DNA from: Rubrobacter xylanophilus DSM 9941 | GTDB taxonomy: Bacteria > Actinomycetota > Rubrobacteria > Rubrobacterales > Rubrobacteraceae | Direction: 5' to 3' | Assembly (NCBI RefSeq): GCF_000014185.1 | Contig: NC_008148.1 | Span: forward strand, 682,001 to 746,000 | Length of the DNA: 64,000 bases | Shown here: positions 39,756 through 47,721 of the stretch, piece after piece | How the letters are laid out: each line of letters starts with the position of its first letter | Numbering within the stretch: position 1 is the first letter of the stretch | Translations under genes and position numbers: made by a program | The notes under the pieces: model-generated | Seen by the model: only the letters and a program-made list of their open reading frames with translations | Told to the model about the DNA's origin: nothing | Databases searched by the model: none

Positions 39756-41069
39756 TCAGGCGTCCCGCGCGCAGCGGAAGCCCACGAACAGCTGGCGCCG
39801 GATGGGGAAGTCCCAGTTGCGGAAGGTGTTGCGGATGGCGCAGGGGCGGGTGGCGAAGGAGCCGCCGCGCAGGACCATGTACCCCTCGTCGAAGAAGACC
39901 TCGGAGTACTCCCTGTAGGGGAAGCTCTCGAAGCCCGGGTAGCCGGAGAACTCGGTGGCGGTCCACTCCCAGACGTCCCCGACCATGCCGAGTGCCCCGC
40001 AGGGGCTGGCCCCGGCCGGGTAGGCCCCGACCTCCGCGGGCCGGAAGGCCAGCTGGTCCAGGTTCGCCCGCTCCGGGGTGGGCGGCTCGTCTCCCCACGG
40101 AAAGAGCCTCTTGGTCCCCTCCTCGGGGTCCCAAGAGGCCGCCTTCTCCCACTCCGCCTCCGTCGGGAGCCTCTTTCCCGCCCACCGGGCGTACGCGTCG
40201 GCCTCGTACCAGGAGACGTGCATCACGGGGGCGTCCGGGCGCAGGGGTTGGTCGAAGCCGAAGCACTCCGTCCACCAGTCGTGCGGCTCCTTCTGGTACC
40301 AGTGCTTGGGGGCGGAGATCCTCTCCTCCCGTATCCACTCCCACCCCTCGGGGTCCCAGAGCTCCTCGCGCCGGTAGCCGCCGTCCTCCACGAACCCGAG
40401 GTACTCCCGGTTGGTGACCGGGAGCCGGTCTATGTAGAAGGGGGGGAGCTCCACCTCGTGGGCGGGGCGCTCGTTGTCCAGGGCCCGGGCGCGGTCGTCC
40501 GTCCCCATGATGAAGGCGCCGCCCGGGACGAGCACCATCTCCTCGCCGCCGGGGTTGCCGGGCGGCAGCGGGGCCATCCGCCGCGGGCGGTAGCCCTCGC
40601 CCCGCATGAGCTGGAGCGTCTGGAGCATGGTCTCGTTGTGCTGGGCCTCGTGCTGGAGGACCATCCTGTAGACGAAGCCTTCCCCGAGCAGGGGGTCGTC
40701 GCCGCCCAGGTCCGCCTTCCGCAGCTCCTCCAGCGCCGCCCGGCGCACCGCGTCCAGGTAGCGGTCGGCGTCGGCGCGGCCGAGCATGTTCAGCGAGGGG
40801 CGCTCGCTGCGGGGCGTGATGGAGGCGTCGTAGATGTCGTAGAGCTCGCGGTCGGCCAGGCTGCGCCCGAAGGCGCGGTTGAGGAGCCACAGCTCCTCGT
40901 AGTTCCCGATGTGGCCGTAGTCCCAGATGAGGGGGCTCATGATCGGGTCGTGCTGGGCGGTGAGCTGCTCCTCGGAGAGCGGCGAGATCAGCCAGCGGGT
41001 CCGCTCGCGGGCCTCCTCGAGCTCCCGGGAGATCGTTTCCTTGAGTGCGGCGCTGCTCTTCGTGTCCAT
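39756..41069 (-). CDS. egtB: Hercynine oxygenase (iron-dependent sulfoxide synthase)
   Basis: This 437-residue enzyme joins hercynine to gamma-glutamylcysteine with oxygen. It has an N-terminal DinB-like domain with the iron ligands H53, H140 and H144 (YGHIGNYEE; QHEAQHNE). A C-terminal FGE-sulfatase-like domain follows (MVLVPGGAFIMGTDD, LPTEAEWEKAA, GDVWEWTATEF, RGGSFATRP, FVGFRCARDA). It is the first gene of the egtB-C-D-osmC run, divergent from ino1. egtA and egtE are not in the window. Confidence 0.94.
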   Translation of the reverse strand: MDTKSSAALKETISRELEEARERTRWLISPLSEEQLTAQHDPIMSPLIWDYGHIGNYEELWLLNRAFGRSLADRELYDIYDASITPRSERPSLNMLGRADADRYLDAVRRAALEELRKADLGGDDPLLGEGFVYRMVLQHEAQHNETMLQTLQLMRGEGYRPRRMAPLPPGNPGGEEMVLVPGGAFIMGTDDRARALDNERPAHEVELPPFYIDRLPVTNREYLGFVEDGGYRREELWDPEGWEWIREERISAPKHWYQKEPHDWWTECFGFDQPLRPDAPVMHVSWYEADAYARWAGKRLPTEAEWEKAASWDPEEGTKRLFPWGDEPPTPERANLDQLAFRPAEVGAYPAGASPCGALGMVGDVWEWTATEFSGYPGFESFPYREYSEVFFDEGYMVLRGGSFATRPCAIRNTFRNWDFPIRRQLFVGFRCARDA

Positions 41070-41288
41070 GGCACGATGTTAGACGGCGGGGAGGGGTTGT
41101 CAAGCGGGTTTGGAGACCCGCCGGGGGCGGGAATAAACGCCGCGGTTGGCTTCTGCTGGAATCGTCCCCGCCGGACGGGAGGGGTGCGCGCGCCGAGAGG
41201 CTGGCGGGCCGGAGACCTTGCGAAGAGCGGAGAAGAGAAGGGGGCTCCTTGCGGCCCCGAGGAGCGCGCTGGAAAGGAGGCATCTGGG
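41070..41288. other. Divergent egtB/ino1 regulatory region with hairpins
   Basis: The 219 bp between two divergent operons contain no gene. A 6-bp stem with a 6-nt loop lies at 41104-41121. Near ino1, GCTCCT (41244-41249) can pair with AGGAGC (41260-41265), while the overlapping CTCCTT (41245-41250) can instead pair with the ino1 ribosome-binding site AAGGAG (41274-41279). These are mutually exclusive folds, so leader-based control of ino1 is possible. Confidence 0.45.
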
Positions 41289-42620
41289 ATGAGAAGGAAT
41301 GAGGAGGCGAGGAAGGAGGGGGGCGAGAAGCTTGGGGTTCTGCTCGTTGGGGTGGGAGGGGCGGTTGCCACCACCTTCATGGCGGGCGTCGAGCTCATAA
41401 GGCGGGGCTTTGGGCGGCCTGTTGGGTCCCTGAGCCAGCTTGGCAGGCTTGCGCTCTCCCCGGACGGGGAGGATCGGAGGAGCATAAAGGAGCTCTTGCC
41501 GCTTGCCTCGATGGAAGAGCTTGTGTTTGGGGGCTGGGACATCTTTGGGGAGGACTGCTACGAGGCTGCGGTGGGGGCTGGGGTTTTGAGCAAGGAGCAT
41601 TTGGGGCTTGTGAGGGACGCCCTCAGGGAGGTTGAGATCTTCGAGGGGGTCTTCGAGCGGCGCTTTGTGAGCTCTCTTGAGGGGGATCACACCAAGGAGG
41701 GGCAGTACGAGAGCCTCTTTGAGGCGGCCTCGCTTGTGCGGGAGGAGATCCGCGCTTTCAAGAGAAAGAGCGGGGCGGGGAGGGCTGTGATGATCAACTG
41801 CGCTTCGACGGAGGCCCACATCGAGCTCGAGGAGGAGCGGTGGGGCAGGGTTCACAGAAGCGTTGAGGACTTTGAGCGGGCGCTGAAAGAGAACAAGAGC
41901 CACCCGGCCATCCCCCCCTCTGCGCTCTACGCCTACGCGGCCATAGAAGAGGGGGTGCCCTACGCCAACGGCACGCCCTCCCTTGGGGCGCACAGTGCGG
42001 CCTTGAAAGAGCTTGCCGAGCACAGGGGCGTTGCCATAAGCGGCAAGGACTTCAAGAGCGGCCAGACCTTCATAAAAAGCGCCCTTGCCCCGGCCATAAA
42101 GGCCAGGATGCTTGGGATGGAGGGGTGGTTTTCGACCAACATCCTGGGCAACCGGGACGGGCTGGTTCTGGAGGCTCCGCAGAACTTCAAGAGCAAGGAG
42201 CTCACAAAGCGCTCGGTGCTCGATGCCATTCTGGAGCCCGAGCTCTACCCCGAGCTCTATGGGGAGCTCTACCACAGGGTGGAGATAAACTACTACCCGC
42301 CGCGGGGGGACGCCAAGGAGGGCTGGGACAACATAGACATCTTTGGCTGGCTTGGCTACCCGATGCAGATAAAGCTCAACTTTCTGTGCCGCGACTCCAT
42401 ACTGGCTGCGCCCATAGTGCTTGACCTGGCGCTCTTCATGGACCTTGCCCAGAGGCTCTCCTATGGGGGCGGGGGGGTTCAGCGGTGGCTCTCGTTCTAC
42501 TACAAGAGCCCCATGGTTGGGGAGGAGGCCAGAGAGAGGCCGGAGCACGACCTCTTTGCGCAGCTGCTCATGCTGAGGGGTGCGCTCAGGGAGATGGCCG
42601 GCCTCTCCTCCGCCGGGTGA
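41289..42620 (+). CDS. ino1: myo-Inositol-1-phosphate synthase
   Basis: This 443-residue NAD-dependent enzyme turns glucose-6-phosphate into myo-inositol phosphate. It has a nucleotide-binding start (VLLVGVGGAVATTFMAGVELI) and MINCASTEAHIE. Further conserved blocks are GVPYANGTPSLGAH, SGKDFKSGQTFIKSALAPAIKAR, STNILGNRDG, and DNIDIFGWLGYPMQIKLNFLCRDSILAAPIVLDLALFMDLA. The ATG follows GAAAGGAGG by 8 bp. Codon use is clearly richer in ctt, gtt and ttt than the neighbours. Its product could feed inositol phospholipids or di-inositol-phosphate solutes; neither branch is shown here. Glycosyltransferase genes follow at once. Confidence 0.93.
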   Translation: MRRNEEARKEGGEKLGVLLVGVGGAVATTFMAGVELIRRGFGRPVGSLSQLGRLALSPDGEDRRSIKELLPLASMEELVFGGWDIFGEDCYEAAVGAGVLSKEHLGLVRDALREVEIFEGVFERRFVSSLEGDHTKEGQYESLFEAASLVREEIRAFKRKSGAGRAVMINCASTEAHIELEEERWGRVHRSVEDFERALKENKSHPAIPPSALYAYAAIEEGVPYANGTPSLGAHSAALKELAEHRGVAISGKDFKSGQTFIKSALAPAIKARMLGMEGWFSTNILGNRDGLVLEAPQNFKSKELTKRSVLDAILEPELYPELYGELYHRVEINYYPPRGDAKEGWDNIDIFGWLGYPMQIKLNFLCRDSILAAPIVLDLALFMDLAQRLSYGGGGVQRWLSFYYKSPMVGEEARERPEHDLFAQLLMLRGALREMAGLSSAG

Positions 42621-42624
42621 GGCG

Positions 42625-43821
42625 ATGGGGGGGCGCGCAGCGGAGCCTGGGGTCGGCCGGCTGCTGCTCGTGGTGGACTCGTTGGACCTGGGGGGCGCCG
42701 AGCGGCACGTCGCCGGGCTCGCCGCCGCCCTGCGGCGCCGGGGCTGCGAGGTCGTGGTCGCCTGCTCCACCCGCGGCATGCTGGCCCGCTCCCTGGAGCG
42801 GGAGGGCGTGCCCGTCGTCTCCATGACGCGGCGGCTGGCCAAGCGGCGCTTCAGCCCCGCCTTCGCGCGGGGGATCAGGCGGCTCCTCGCCGGGCGGGGG
42901 CGCTTCGACCTCGTGCACGCCCACGTGTACGCCGCGGCCGCCGCCTCGGCCGCGGCCACCCTGGGGCTCGGGGTGCCGCTGGTCGTGACCGAGCACACCG
43001 AGGCCTCCTGGCAGGGCCGGCGGGCCCGCGCCGTCACCCGGTGGTACTGCCGCCGGGCCCGGCACATCATCGCCGTCTCCACGCCCATCCGGCGGCGGCT
43101 CATAGGCCGGGACGGCGTGCCCCCGCAGAAGATCAGCGTGATCCCGACGGCGCTGCCGGAGGCGGAGGGCGGCGGGATACCCTCCGGGGCGCCCGCGGAG
43201 AACGGTCGCCTCGCCGGGGTGGTGGCGCGGCTGCAGCCGGAGAAGGGGGTGGCGACCTTTCTGGAGGCCGCCTCCCGCATCGCGCCGCGCGCGCCCGGCG
43301 TGCGGTTCGTGGTCGTCGGCGACGGGCCGCTGCGGGGGGAGCTCTCGCAGCTGGCCGCCGGGTTGGGCCTCGAGGGGAGGGTGCGTTTCCTCGGCTTCCG
43401 GCCCGACGCCCGGGAGATCATCCGCCGCCTCGACGTGCTCGTGGTACCCTCTTTCACGGAGGGGGCGCCGCTGGTCGTGCTGGAGGCGATGGCCTCCGGG
43501 GTGCCCGTGGTGGCCAGCGCCGTGGGCGGGATACCCGACCAGATCCGGCACGGCAGGGAGGGGCTGCTGGTCCCGACCGGTGACCCGGTCGCGCTCGGAG
43601 AGGCGCTGCTCTCCCTGCTGGACAACCCCGGGCTGGCCCGCAGGATGGGTGAGGCCGGCCGCGAGAGGGCCTTCTCGGCCTTCGGGCACGACCGGATGGT
43701 GCGCCGCATCGAGTCCGTCTACCGGGCGGTCCTCTCCGGGCGACCCGCCGCGGATGTGGTGCGCGCGGCGGACGCGGAGCGGCCGCCGGCCGGCGGCCTC
43801 ACAAGAGGCTCCCCTTCCTAG
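42625..43821 (+). CDS. Glycosyltransferase family 4
   Basis: This 398-residue GT-B enzyme has an N-terminal acceptor domain (LLLVVDSLDLGGAERHVAGLAAAL, DLVHAHVYAAA, VTEHTEASWQG). The nucleotide-sugar domain carries GVVARLQPEKGVATFLEAA, VVVGDGPLRGELSQLA, RFLGFRPDAREIIRRLDVLVVPSFTEGAPLVVLEAMASG (the E-x7-E motif) and GIPDQIRHGREGLLVP. The sugar and acceptor are unknown. It begins 4 bp after ino1, so a product that contains inositol is worth considering. Confidence 0.85.
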   Translation: MGGRAAEPGVGRLLLVVDSLDLGGAERHVAGLAAALRRRGCEVVVACSTRGMLARSLEREGVPVVSMTRRLAKRRFSPAFARGIRRLLAGRGRFDLVHAHVYAAAAASAAATLGLGVPLVVTEHTEASWQGRRARAVTRWYCRRARHIIAVSTPIRRRLIGRDGVPPQKISVIPTALPEAEGGGIPSGAPAENGRLAGVVARLQPEKGVATFLEAASRIAPRAPGVRFVVVGDGPLRGELSQLAAGLGLEGRVRFLGFRPDAREIIRRLDVLVVPSFTEGAPLVVLEAMASGVPVVASAVGGIPDQIRHGREGLLVPTGDPVALGEALLSLLDNPGLARRMGEAGRERAFSAFGHDRMVRRIESVYRAVLSGRPAADVVRAADAERPPAGGLTRGSPS

Positions 43822-43882
43822 CGGCCCGCGCCCGCGGGCCGAAGCATGGGCGAAATGCAGGCGACGTGAGAGGAGGTGTTGT

Positions 43883-45067
43883 TTGGAGAGAACCCCTGCG
43901 CGTGTCACCTACGTCTCGGCCGACGGCGACGGCTCCATGCCCACCTGCTCCCGGCGGCTCGCCGCGAGGCTTGGGGTGCCGGAGTTCCGCACCGGGGTGT
44001 GGTTGAGGACGGTGAAGGATCTGGACGCCCCCACCCTGAGCCTCGCCACCTTCAGGGCGCTGCGGGAGGACGCGCGGCTGGTGTGGGAGCTGAACTCCCT
44101 GGGCGGCGTGCTGCACCTGAGCCACCACCACCTGGGCCGCTACGGCCTGTTCCTGGCGAGGCCCTTCCTGATCACGGTGCACGACGTGATCCGCTACCTC
44201 GACCTGGCGGGCGGGGAGCCGCTCATACAGCCCTTGAACGCGCGCGAGCGCCTCTTTCTGCGGCTGGACTACGCCGGGATACGGCGCGCCCTGCGGGTCG
44301 TCGCCGTCTCCGACCACACCGGGCGGGACGTGGTTCGCCACCTGGGCGTCCCGGAGGAGAGGGTGAGGGTGGTCTACAACGGGGTGGACCACGACCTCTA
44401 CCGGCCGGTGCGGGGGCCGCGGCCGATCCCGGACCCCTACGTCCTGTTCGTGGGCGCCGAGCACCCGCGCAAGAACCTGAAGGCCCTGCTCCGGGCCTTC
44501 GCCCTCCTCAAGCGCGGGGGGCGCTTCCGGCGCCTGAAGCTCCTGAAGGTGGGCCGGGCGGGGAACCCGGAGGACTACTTCCGCCGCCCGGTGGAGGAGG
44601 AGATCCGGCGCCTCCGCCTGCGGGGGGAGGTGATCTTCGCGGGGCGCGTCCCGCCGGAGCGGATGCCGCTCTACTACGCGAACGCGGAGGCCCTGGCCTT
44701 CCCCTCGCTGTACGAGGGGTTCGGGCTGCCGCCGCTGGAGGCGATGGCCTGCGGGTGCCCGGTGGTGGCCTCGGAGGCGAGCGCGGTGCCGGAGGTGGTG
44801 GGGGAGGCCGCCCTGCTGGCCGACCCGCGCGACCCGGCGGCCCTGGCGGGGGCGTTGGGGCGGGTGCTCTCGGACGGCGAGCTCCGGAGGGACCTCCGCC
44901 GGCGGGGGATGGCGCGGGCCGCGCTCTTCACCTGGGAGAGGGCCGCGCGGGAGACCCGGGAGGTCTACGCGGAGGTCCTGGAGGAGCTCTCGCGCCGCCG
45001 GCGCGCGCTGCGGGACCTCGCCCTGCCGGGCGAGGCCGCCTACACCCAGGAGCGGTCCCTCTCGTAG
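43883..45067 (+). CDS. Glycosyltransferase family 4 (mannosyltransferase-like)
   Basis: This 394-residue GT-B enzyme opens with VTYVSADGDGSMPTCSRRLAARL. It has LITVHDVIRYLD in the acceptor domain, AVSDHTGRDVVRHLGVPEERVRVVYNGVD, PYVLFVGAEHPRKNLKALLRAFALL, and the donor site FPSLYEGFGLPPLEAMACGCPVVASEASAVPEV. That last block resembles WbaZ/MtfB-type mannosyl- or rhamnosyltransferases. The TTG start has AGAGGAGG 6 bp upstream. It is 61 bp after the previous glycosyltransferase, and its 3' end overlaps the convergent sulfotransferase by 28 bp. Confidence 0.84.
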   Translation: MERTPARVTYVSADGDGSMPTCSRRLAARLGVPEFRTGVWLRTVKDLDAPTLSLATFRALREDARLVWELNSLGGVLHLSHHHLGRYGLFLARPFLITVHDVIRYLDLAGGEPLIQPLNARERLFLRLDYAGIRRALRVVAVSDHTGRDVVRHLGVPEERVRVVYNGVDHDLYRPVRGPRPIPDPYVLFVGAEHPRKNLKALLRAFALLKRGGRFRRLKLLKVGRAGNPEDYFRRPVEEEIRRLRLRGEVIFAGRVPPERMPLYYANAEALAFPSLYEGFGLPPLEAMACGCPVVASEASAVPEVVGEAALLADPRDPAALAGALGRVLSDGELRRDLRRRGMARAALFTWERAARETREVYAEVLEELSRRRRALRDLALPGEAAYTQERSLS

Positions 45068-45831
45068 CCCAGCAGGATCAGCTCCTCCCCCGCGTAGCGG
45101 TCGAAGACGCGGCGGGCCTCCGGGCCGAAGTAGTTGCGCCAGTCCCCGGCCACGCCCTTGCGCAGGAAGCTGCCCCTGTCCTCCTGGCCGGGTCGCCGGC
45201 GCGCCTGGCGCTCGAAGGAGAACTCTTCGGCTATGGCGGAGGCCCGCTCCGCGGAGAGCCGCTCCCCGGTGAGCTCCCGGAACACGCGCCGGAGCTCGCC
45301 GGGGGTGTCGCGCAGGAGATCCTCGTAGCGCACGTGCACGGCGTCCTTGCGGTCCCGCCAGCGGCGCACGAACTCGCTCCACGAGAAGGCGGGGTCGTGC
45401 GGGCGGGTGAAGGCGTACTCTATAAACGCCGGCAGGTTCCGCCGGACGTCCCCGTAGTCGTCGAGGGGCAGCTCGCGCCGGGATCTCTCCACCTGCAGCT
45501 CGTTGAGCCCGTGGGGGATCAGCTGCTGGTGGTACCAGGAGACCATCACGTCCCGGCCGTCCCGCCACACCACGACCACGTTTTTTATCCCCCAGGGCCG
45601 GAGGTAGTGGCCGTGCATGATGGAGGGCCTGAGCGCGGGGAAGCGGTTTCTGGGGAAGGGGACGCCGAGCGCCCGGCCGAGCATCTGCCCGACCCAGGTG
45701 CCGCCGGACTTGGGGAACTCGTTGACCACGTAGAGCGGCAGGGGGCCGGAGAGGAGGTGCACCATCCCCAGCCTCACGAGCTCGTTCGCCCGGCAGGCCA
45801 GCCTCTGGCGCAGCCCGGCCCTGCTCCCCAA
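45040..45831 (-). CDS. Sulfotransferase domain protein
   Basis: This ~263-residue protein has the PAPS-binding P-loop-like motif VNEFPKSGGTWVGQML near residue 40 and the 3'-phosphate motif VVVWRDGRDVMVSWYHQ. Further along are VHVRYEDLLRDTPGELRRVFREL and the C-terminal GVAGDWRNYFGPEARRVFD. It would transfer sulfate to a carbohydrate or small molecule. TTG 45831 is preferred, 14 bp after the quinone-reductase stop; an internal ATG near 45756 is possible. Its 28-bp overlap with the glycosyltransferase on the other strand is unusually long. Confidence 0.82.
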   Translation of the reverse strand: MGSRAGLRQRLACRANELVRLGMVHLLSGPLPLYVVNEFPKSGGTWVGQMLGRALGVPFPRNRFPALRPSIMHGHYLRPWGIKNVVVVWRDGRDVMVSWYHQQLIPHGLNELQVERSRRELPLDDYGDVRRNLPAFIEYAFTRPHDPAFSWSEFVRRWRDRKDAVHVRYEDLLRDTPGELRRVFRELTGERLSAERASAIAEEFSFERQARRRPGQEDRGSFLRKGVAGDWRNYFGPEARRVFDRYAGEELILLGYERDRSWV

Positions 45832-45845
45832 ACCGCCGGGCTCCC

Positions 45846-46808
45846 TCAAGGCTGCCGGGCGACCCGCAGCACGATCTTGCCGCGCCCGTGGCCCGAGTCC
45901 AGCCGCTCGTGCGCCCGGGCGGTCTCCCCGAGGTCCAGCACCCGGTCTATGAGGGGGCGCATCTGCCCGCGCTCGAGGAGGACCGCCATCTCCTCCAGCC
46001 GCTCCCGCTCGCGGGTGAGCAGCACCCCGTAGAGCGCCTGGTTCTTCGGGTACATGTTCGTGAGGTCGCCCCGCGCGCCCAGGATGGTGGCCATCCGGCC
46101 GAAGGGGGCGGTGGCCTCGACGCTGCGGGCGACCGTCTCGCCCCCCACGGTGTCGAAGACGGCGTCGACCCCGGCCCCGCCGGTGTCCTCCAGCGCGGCC
46201 TCGGTGATGTCGTCGCGGGTGTAGTCCAGCGCCACGTCCGCGCCCAGCTCCTCGAGCGTCTTCTGGTTGTCCGGGCCGGCGGTGGCGATCACCCGGGCCC
46301 CGGCGGCGCGGGCTATCTGGACCGCGAAGGAGCCCACGCCCCCGGCCCCGCCGTGGATCAGGACGGTCTCCCCGACGCCCACCGCCAGCCGCCGCACGAT
46401 GGCCTCGTAGGCGGTGCCCCCGGCGAGCGGGACGGCCGCGGCCTCCTCGTGGGAGAGCGAGGGGGGCTTGGGGGCGACGATGCCCGCCTCGACCACGTGG
46501 TACTCGGCGTAGGCCCCGTTGGCCTTGGGCCCGAACATCTCCGGGGTGTAGTACACCTCGTCCCCCGGCGAGAACTCCTCCACCCCGGGGCCCACCTCCT
46601 CCACGACCCCCGAGACGTCGGCCCCGAGGATCACGGGGGCCTTGAGGCCCATGCTCTGCCCGTTGGCCCTGAGCTTGGCGTCTGCGGGGTTGGCGCTGGC
46701 GGCCACCACCCTCACCAGCAGCTCCCCGGGGCCGGGCTGCGGCCGCTCTACCTCCCGCTCCTCGAGCACCTCCGGTCCTCCGAACCTCGTCGCCACGATA
46801 GCGCGCAT
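45846..46808 (-). CDS. Zinc-independent medium-chain dehydrogenase / NADPH:quinone reductase-like
   Basis: This 320-residue MDR protein begins MRAIVATRFGGPEVLE and has ASANPADAKLRANG, LGADVSGVVEEVGPGVEEF and GDEVYYTPEMFG. The cofactor site is VLIHGGAGGVGSFAVQIARAAGARVIAT, and the C-terminus is RAHERLDSGHGRGKIVLRV. The structural zinc cysteines are absent, as in quinone oxidoreductases. It probably reduces quinones or enones with NADPH. The ATG has GAGGAGG upstream. It leads a two-gene run with the sulfotransferase. Confidence 0.87.
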   Translation of the reverse strand: MRAIVATRFGGPEVLEEREVERPQPGPGELLVRVVAASANPADAKLRANGQSMGLKAPVILGADVSGVVEEVGPGVEEFSPGDEVYYTPEMFGPKANGAYAEYHVVEAGIVAPKPPSLSHEEAAAVPLAGGTAYEAIVRRLAVGVGETVLIHGGAGGVGSFAVQIARAAGARVIATAGPDNQKTLEELGADVALDYTRDDITEAALEDTGGAGVDAVFDTVGGETVARSVEATAPFGRMATILGARGDLTNMYPKNQALYGVLLTRERERLEEMAVLLERGQMRPLIDRVLDLGETARAHERLDSGHGRGKIVLRVARQP

Positions 46809-46888
46809 GCAAGACCTCCTCGTCTCTCCTCCCTGGAACCTCGCCGCTCCGCGGGCAGTATTCCCGACTACCGCGCGCCCCAAACGGG

Positions 46889-46894
46889 TAGAAT
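46889..46894 (+). promoter_or_regulatory. -10 element TAGAAT before the phasin-like gene
   Basis: TAGAAT lies 38 bp before the ATG at 46933 in the gap between divergent genes. GAGGAGGAG lies between it and the start. Confidence 0.45.
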
Positions 46895-46932
46895 GGGCCG
46901 GGAAGGCGGCTCGTGCGAGGAGGAGATCTCTG

Positions 46933-47475
46933 ATGCCCGAAGGCAACCCCGCGGAGGCGGCCCAGCGGCTCACCGAGGCTTTCGGGGAGTCCTACCGGAA
47001 GGTGATGCGGGAGGCGGTGGAGGCCCAGCAGCGGAACTTCCGCCTCGCCCAGGAGTGGGCCGAGGGGGTCGTTGGGGTGCTGGAGAGCCAGGCCGAGGCG
47101 ACCCGGGCGCTCACCCGGGCGATGGAGTCCTACGTGAGGGTGGTGGAGGAGGCCCTGCGCAGCCAGGAGAGGACCAACCGCGCCCTGAGCGAGAACCTGG
47201 AGGCCTACCGGGAGGCGGTGGAGCGGGCCTCGGCGCTGCAGGAGAGGAACTCGCAGCTGGCCGAGAGGCTGATGGGCGGCTTCTCCGCGGAGCTGCGGGA
47301 GCAGGTCGAGGGCAGCCGGAGGATCTTCGAGGGCCTGATGGAGGGCTCGGGAACGCAGGTGGAGGCCTTCCAGAACATGCTGGCCGCGGCCATGGAGTCC
47401 TACATGCAGCTGCTGAACGCCCCCTTCGCGCTCTACCAGAAGAACCTGGAGGCCATGGGCCGCAGGGAGGAGTAG
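46933..47475 (+). CDS. Phasin-like amphipathic helical protein
   Basis: This 180-residue, almost entirely helical protein has repeated heptads rich in Glu, Gln, Arg and Ala (EAVEAQQRNFRLAQEWAEGV, ALRSQERTNRALSENLEAYREAVERA, LQERNSQLAERL) and no membrane helix. Composition and length resemble polyhydroxyalkanoate phasins, but I cannot point to a diagnostic motif, and no PHA synthase is in the window. The start has GAGGAGGAG upstream. Two hairpins follow at 47478-47517. Confidence 0.6.
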   Translation: MPEGNPAEAAQRLTEAFGESYRKVMREAVEAQQRNFRLAQEWAEGVVGVLESQAEATRALTRAMESYVRVVEEALRSQERTNRALSENLEAYREAVERASALQERNSQLAERLMGGFSAELREQVEGSRRIFEGLMEGSGTQVEAFQNMLAAAMESYMQLLNAPFALYQKNLEAMGRREE

Positions 47476-47477
47476 GG

Positions 47478-47517
47478 CCCGCGGGCGAAACCCCGCGGGG
47501 ACGGCTGCGTAGCAGCC
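47478..47517 (+). terminator. Two consecutive hairpins after the phasin-like gene
   Basis: CCCGCGGG at 47478-47485 pairs with the same sequence at 47492-47499 around a 6-nt loop. GGCTGC (47503-47508) and GCAGCC (47512-47517) form a second stem with a 3-nt loop. There is no T-run. Confidence 0.55.
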
Positions 47518-47562
47518 CGTGGAAGAGCGCGACCTTCGTCACGAGAGGAGGCCTGGCCCCAG

Positions 47563-47721
47563 ATGGACCTGCTCCGCATCATCGTAGCCATCCTGCTGCC
47601 GCCGCTCGGGGTGTTCCTGCAGGTGGGCTTCGGGAAGCACTTCTGGATCAACATCCTGCTCACCATCCTGGGCTACATCCCCGGCATCGTGCACGCGGTC
47701 TGGGTGATCGCGAAGTACTAG
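47563..47721 (+). CDS. YqaE/Pmp3-family small membrane protein
   Basis: This 52-residue protein has two membrane helices and the Pmp3 signature: IVAILLPPLGVFLQVG in helix 1, then FWINILLTILGYIPGIVHAVWVI in helix 2. Family members help keep membrane potential or ion balance under salt and cold stress. AGAGGAGG lies 11 bp before the ATG. Its last 4 bp overlap the convergent phosphatase gene. Confidence 0.9.
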   Translation: MDLLRIIVAILLPPLGVFLQVGFGKHFWINILLTILGYIPGIVHAVWVIAKY

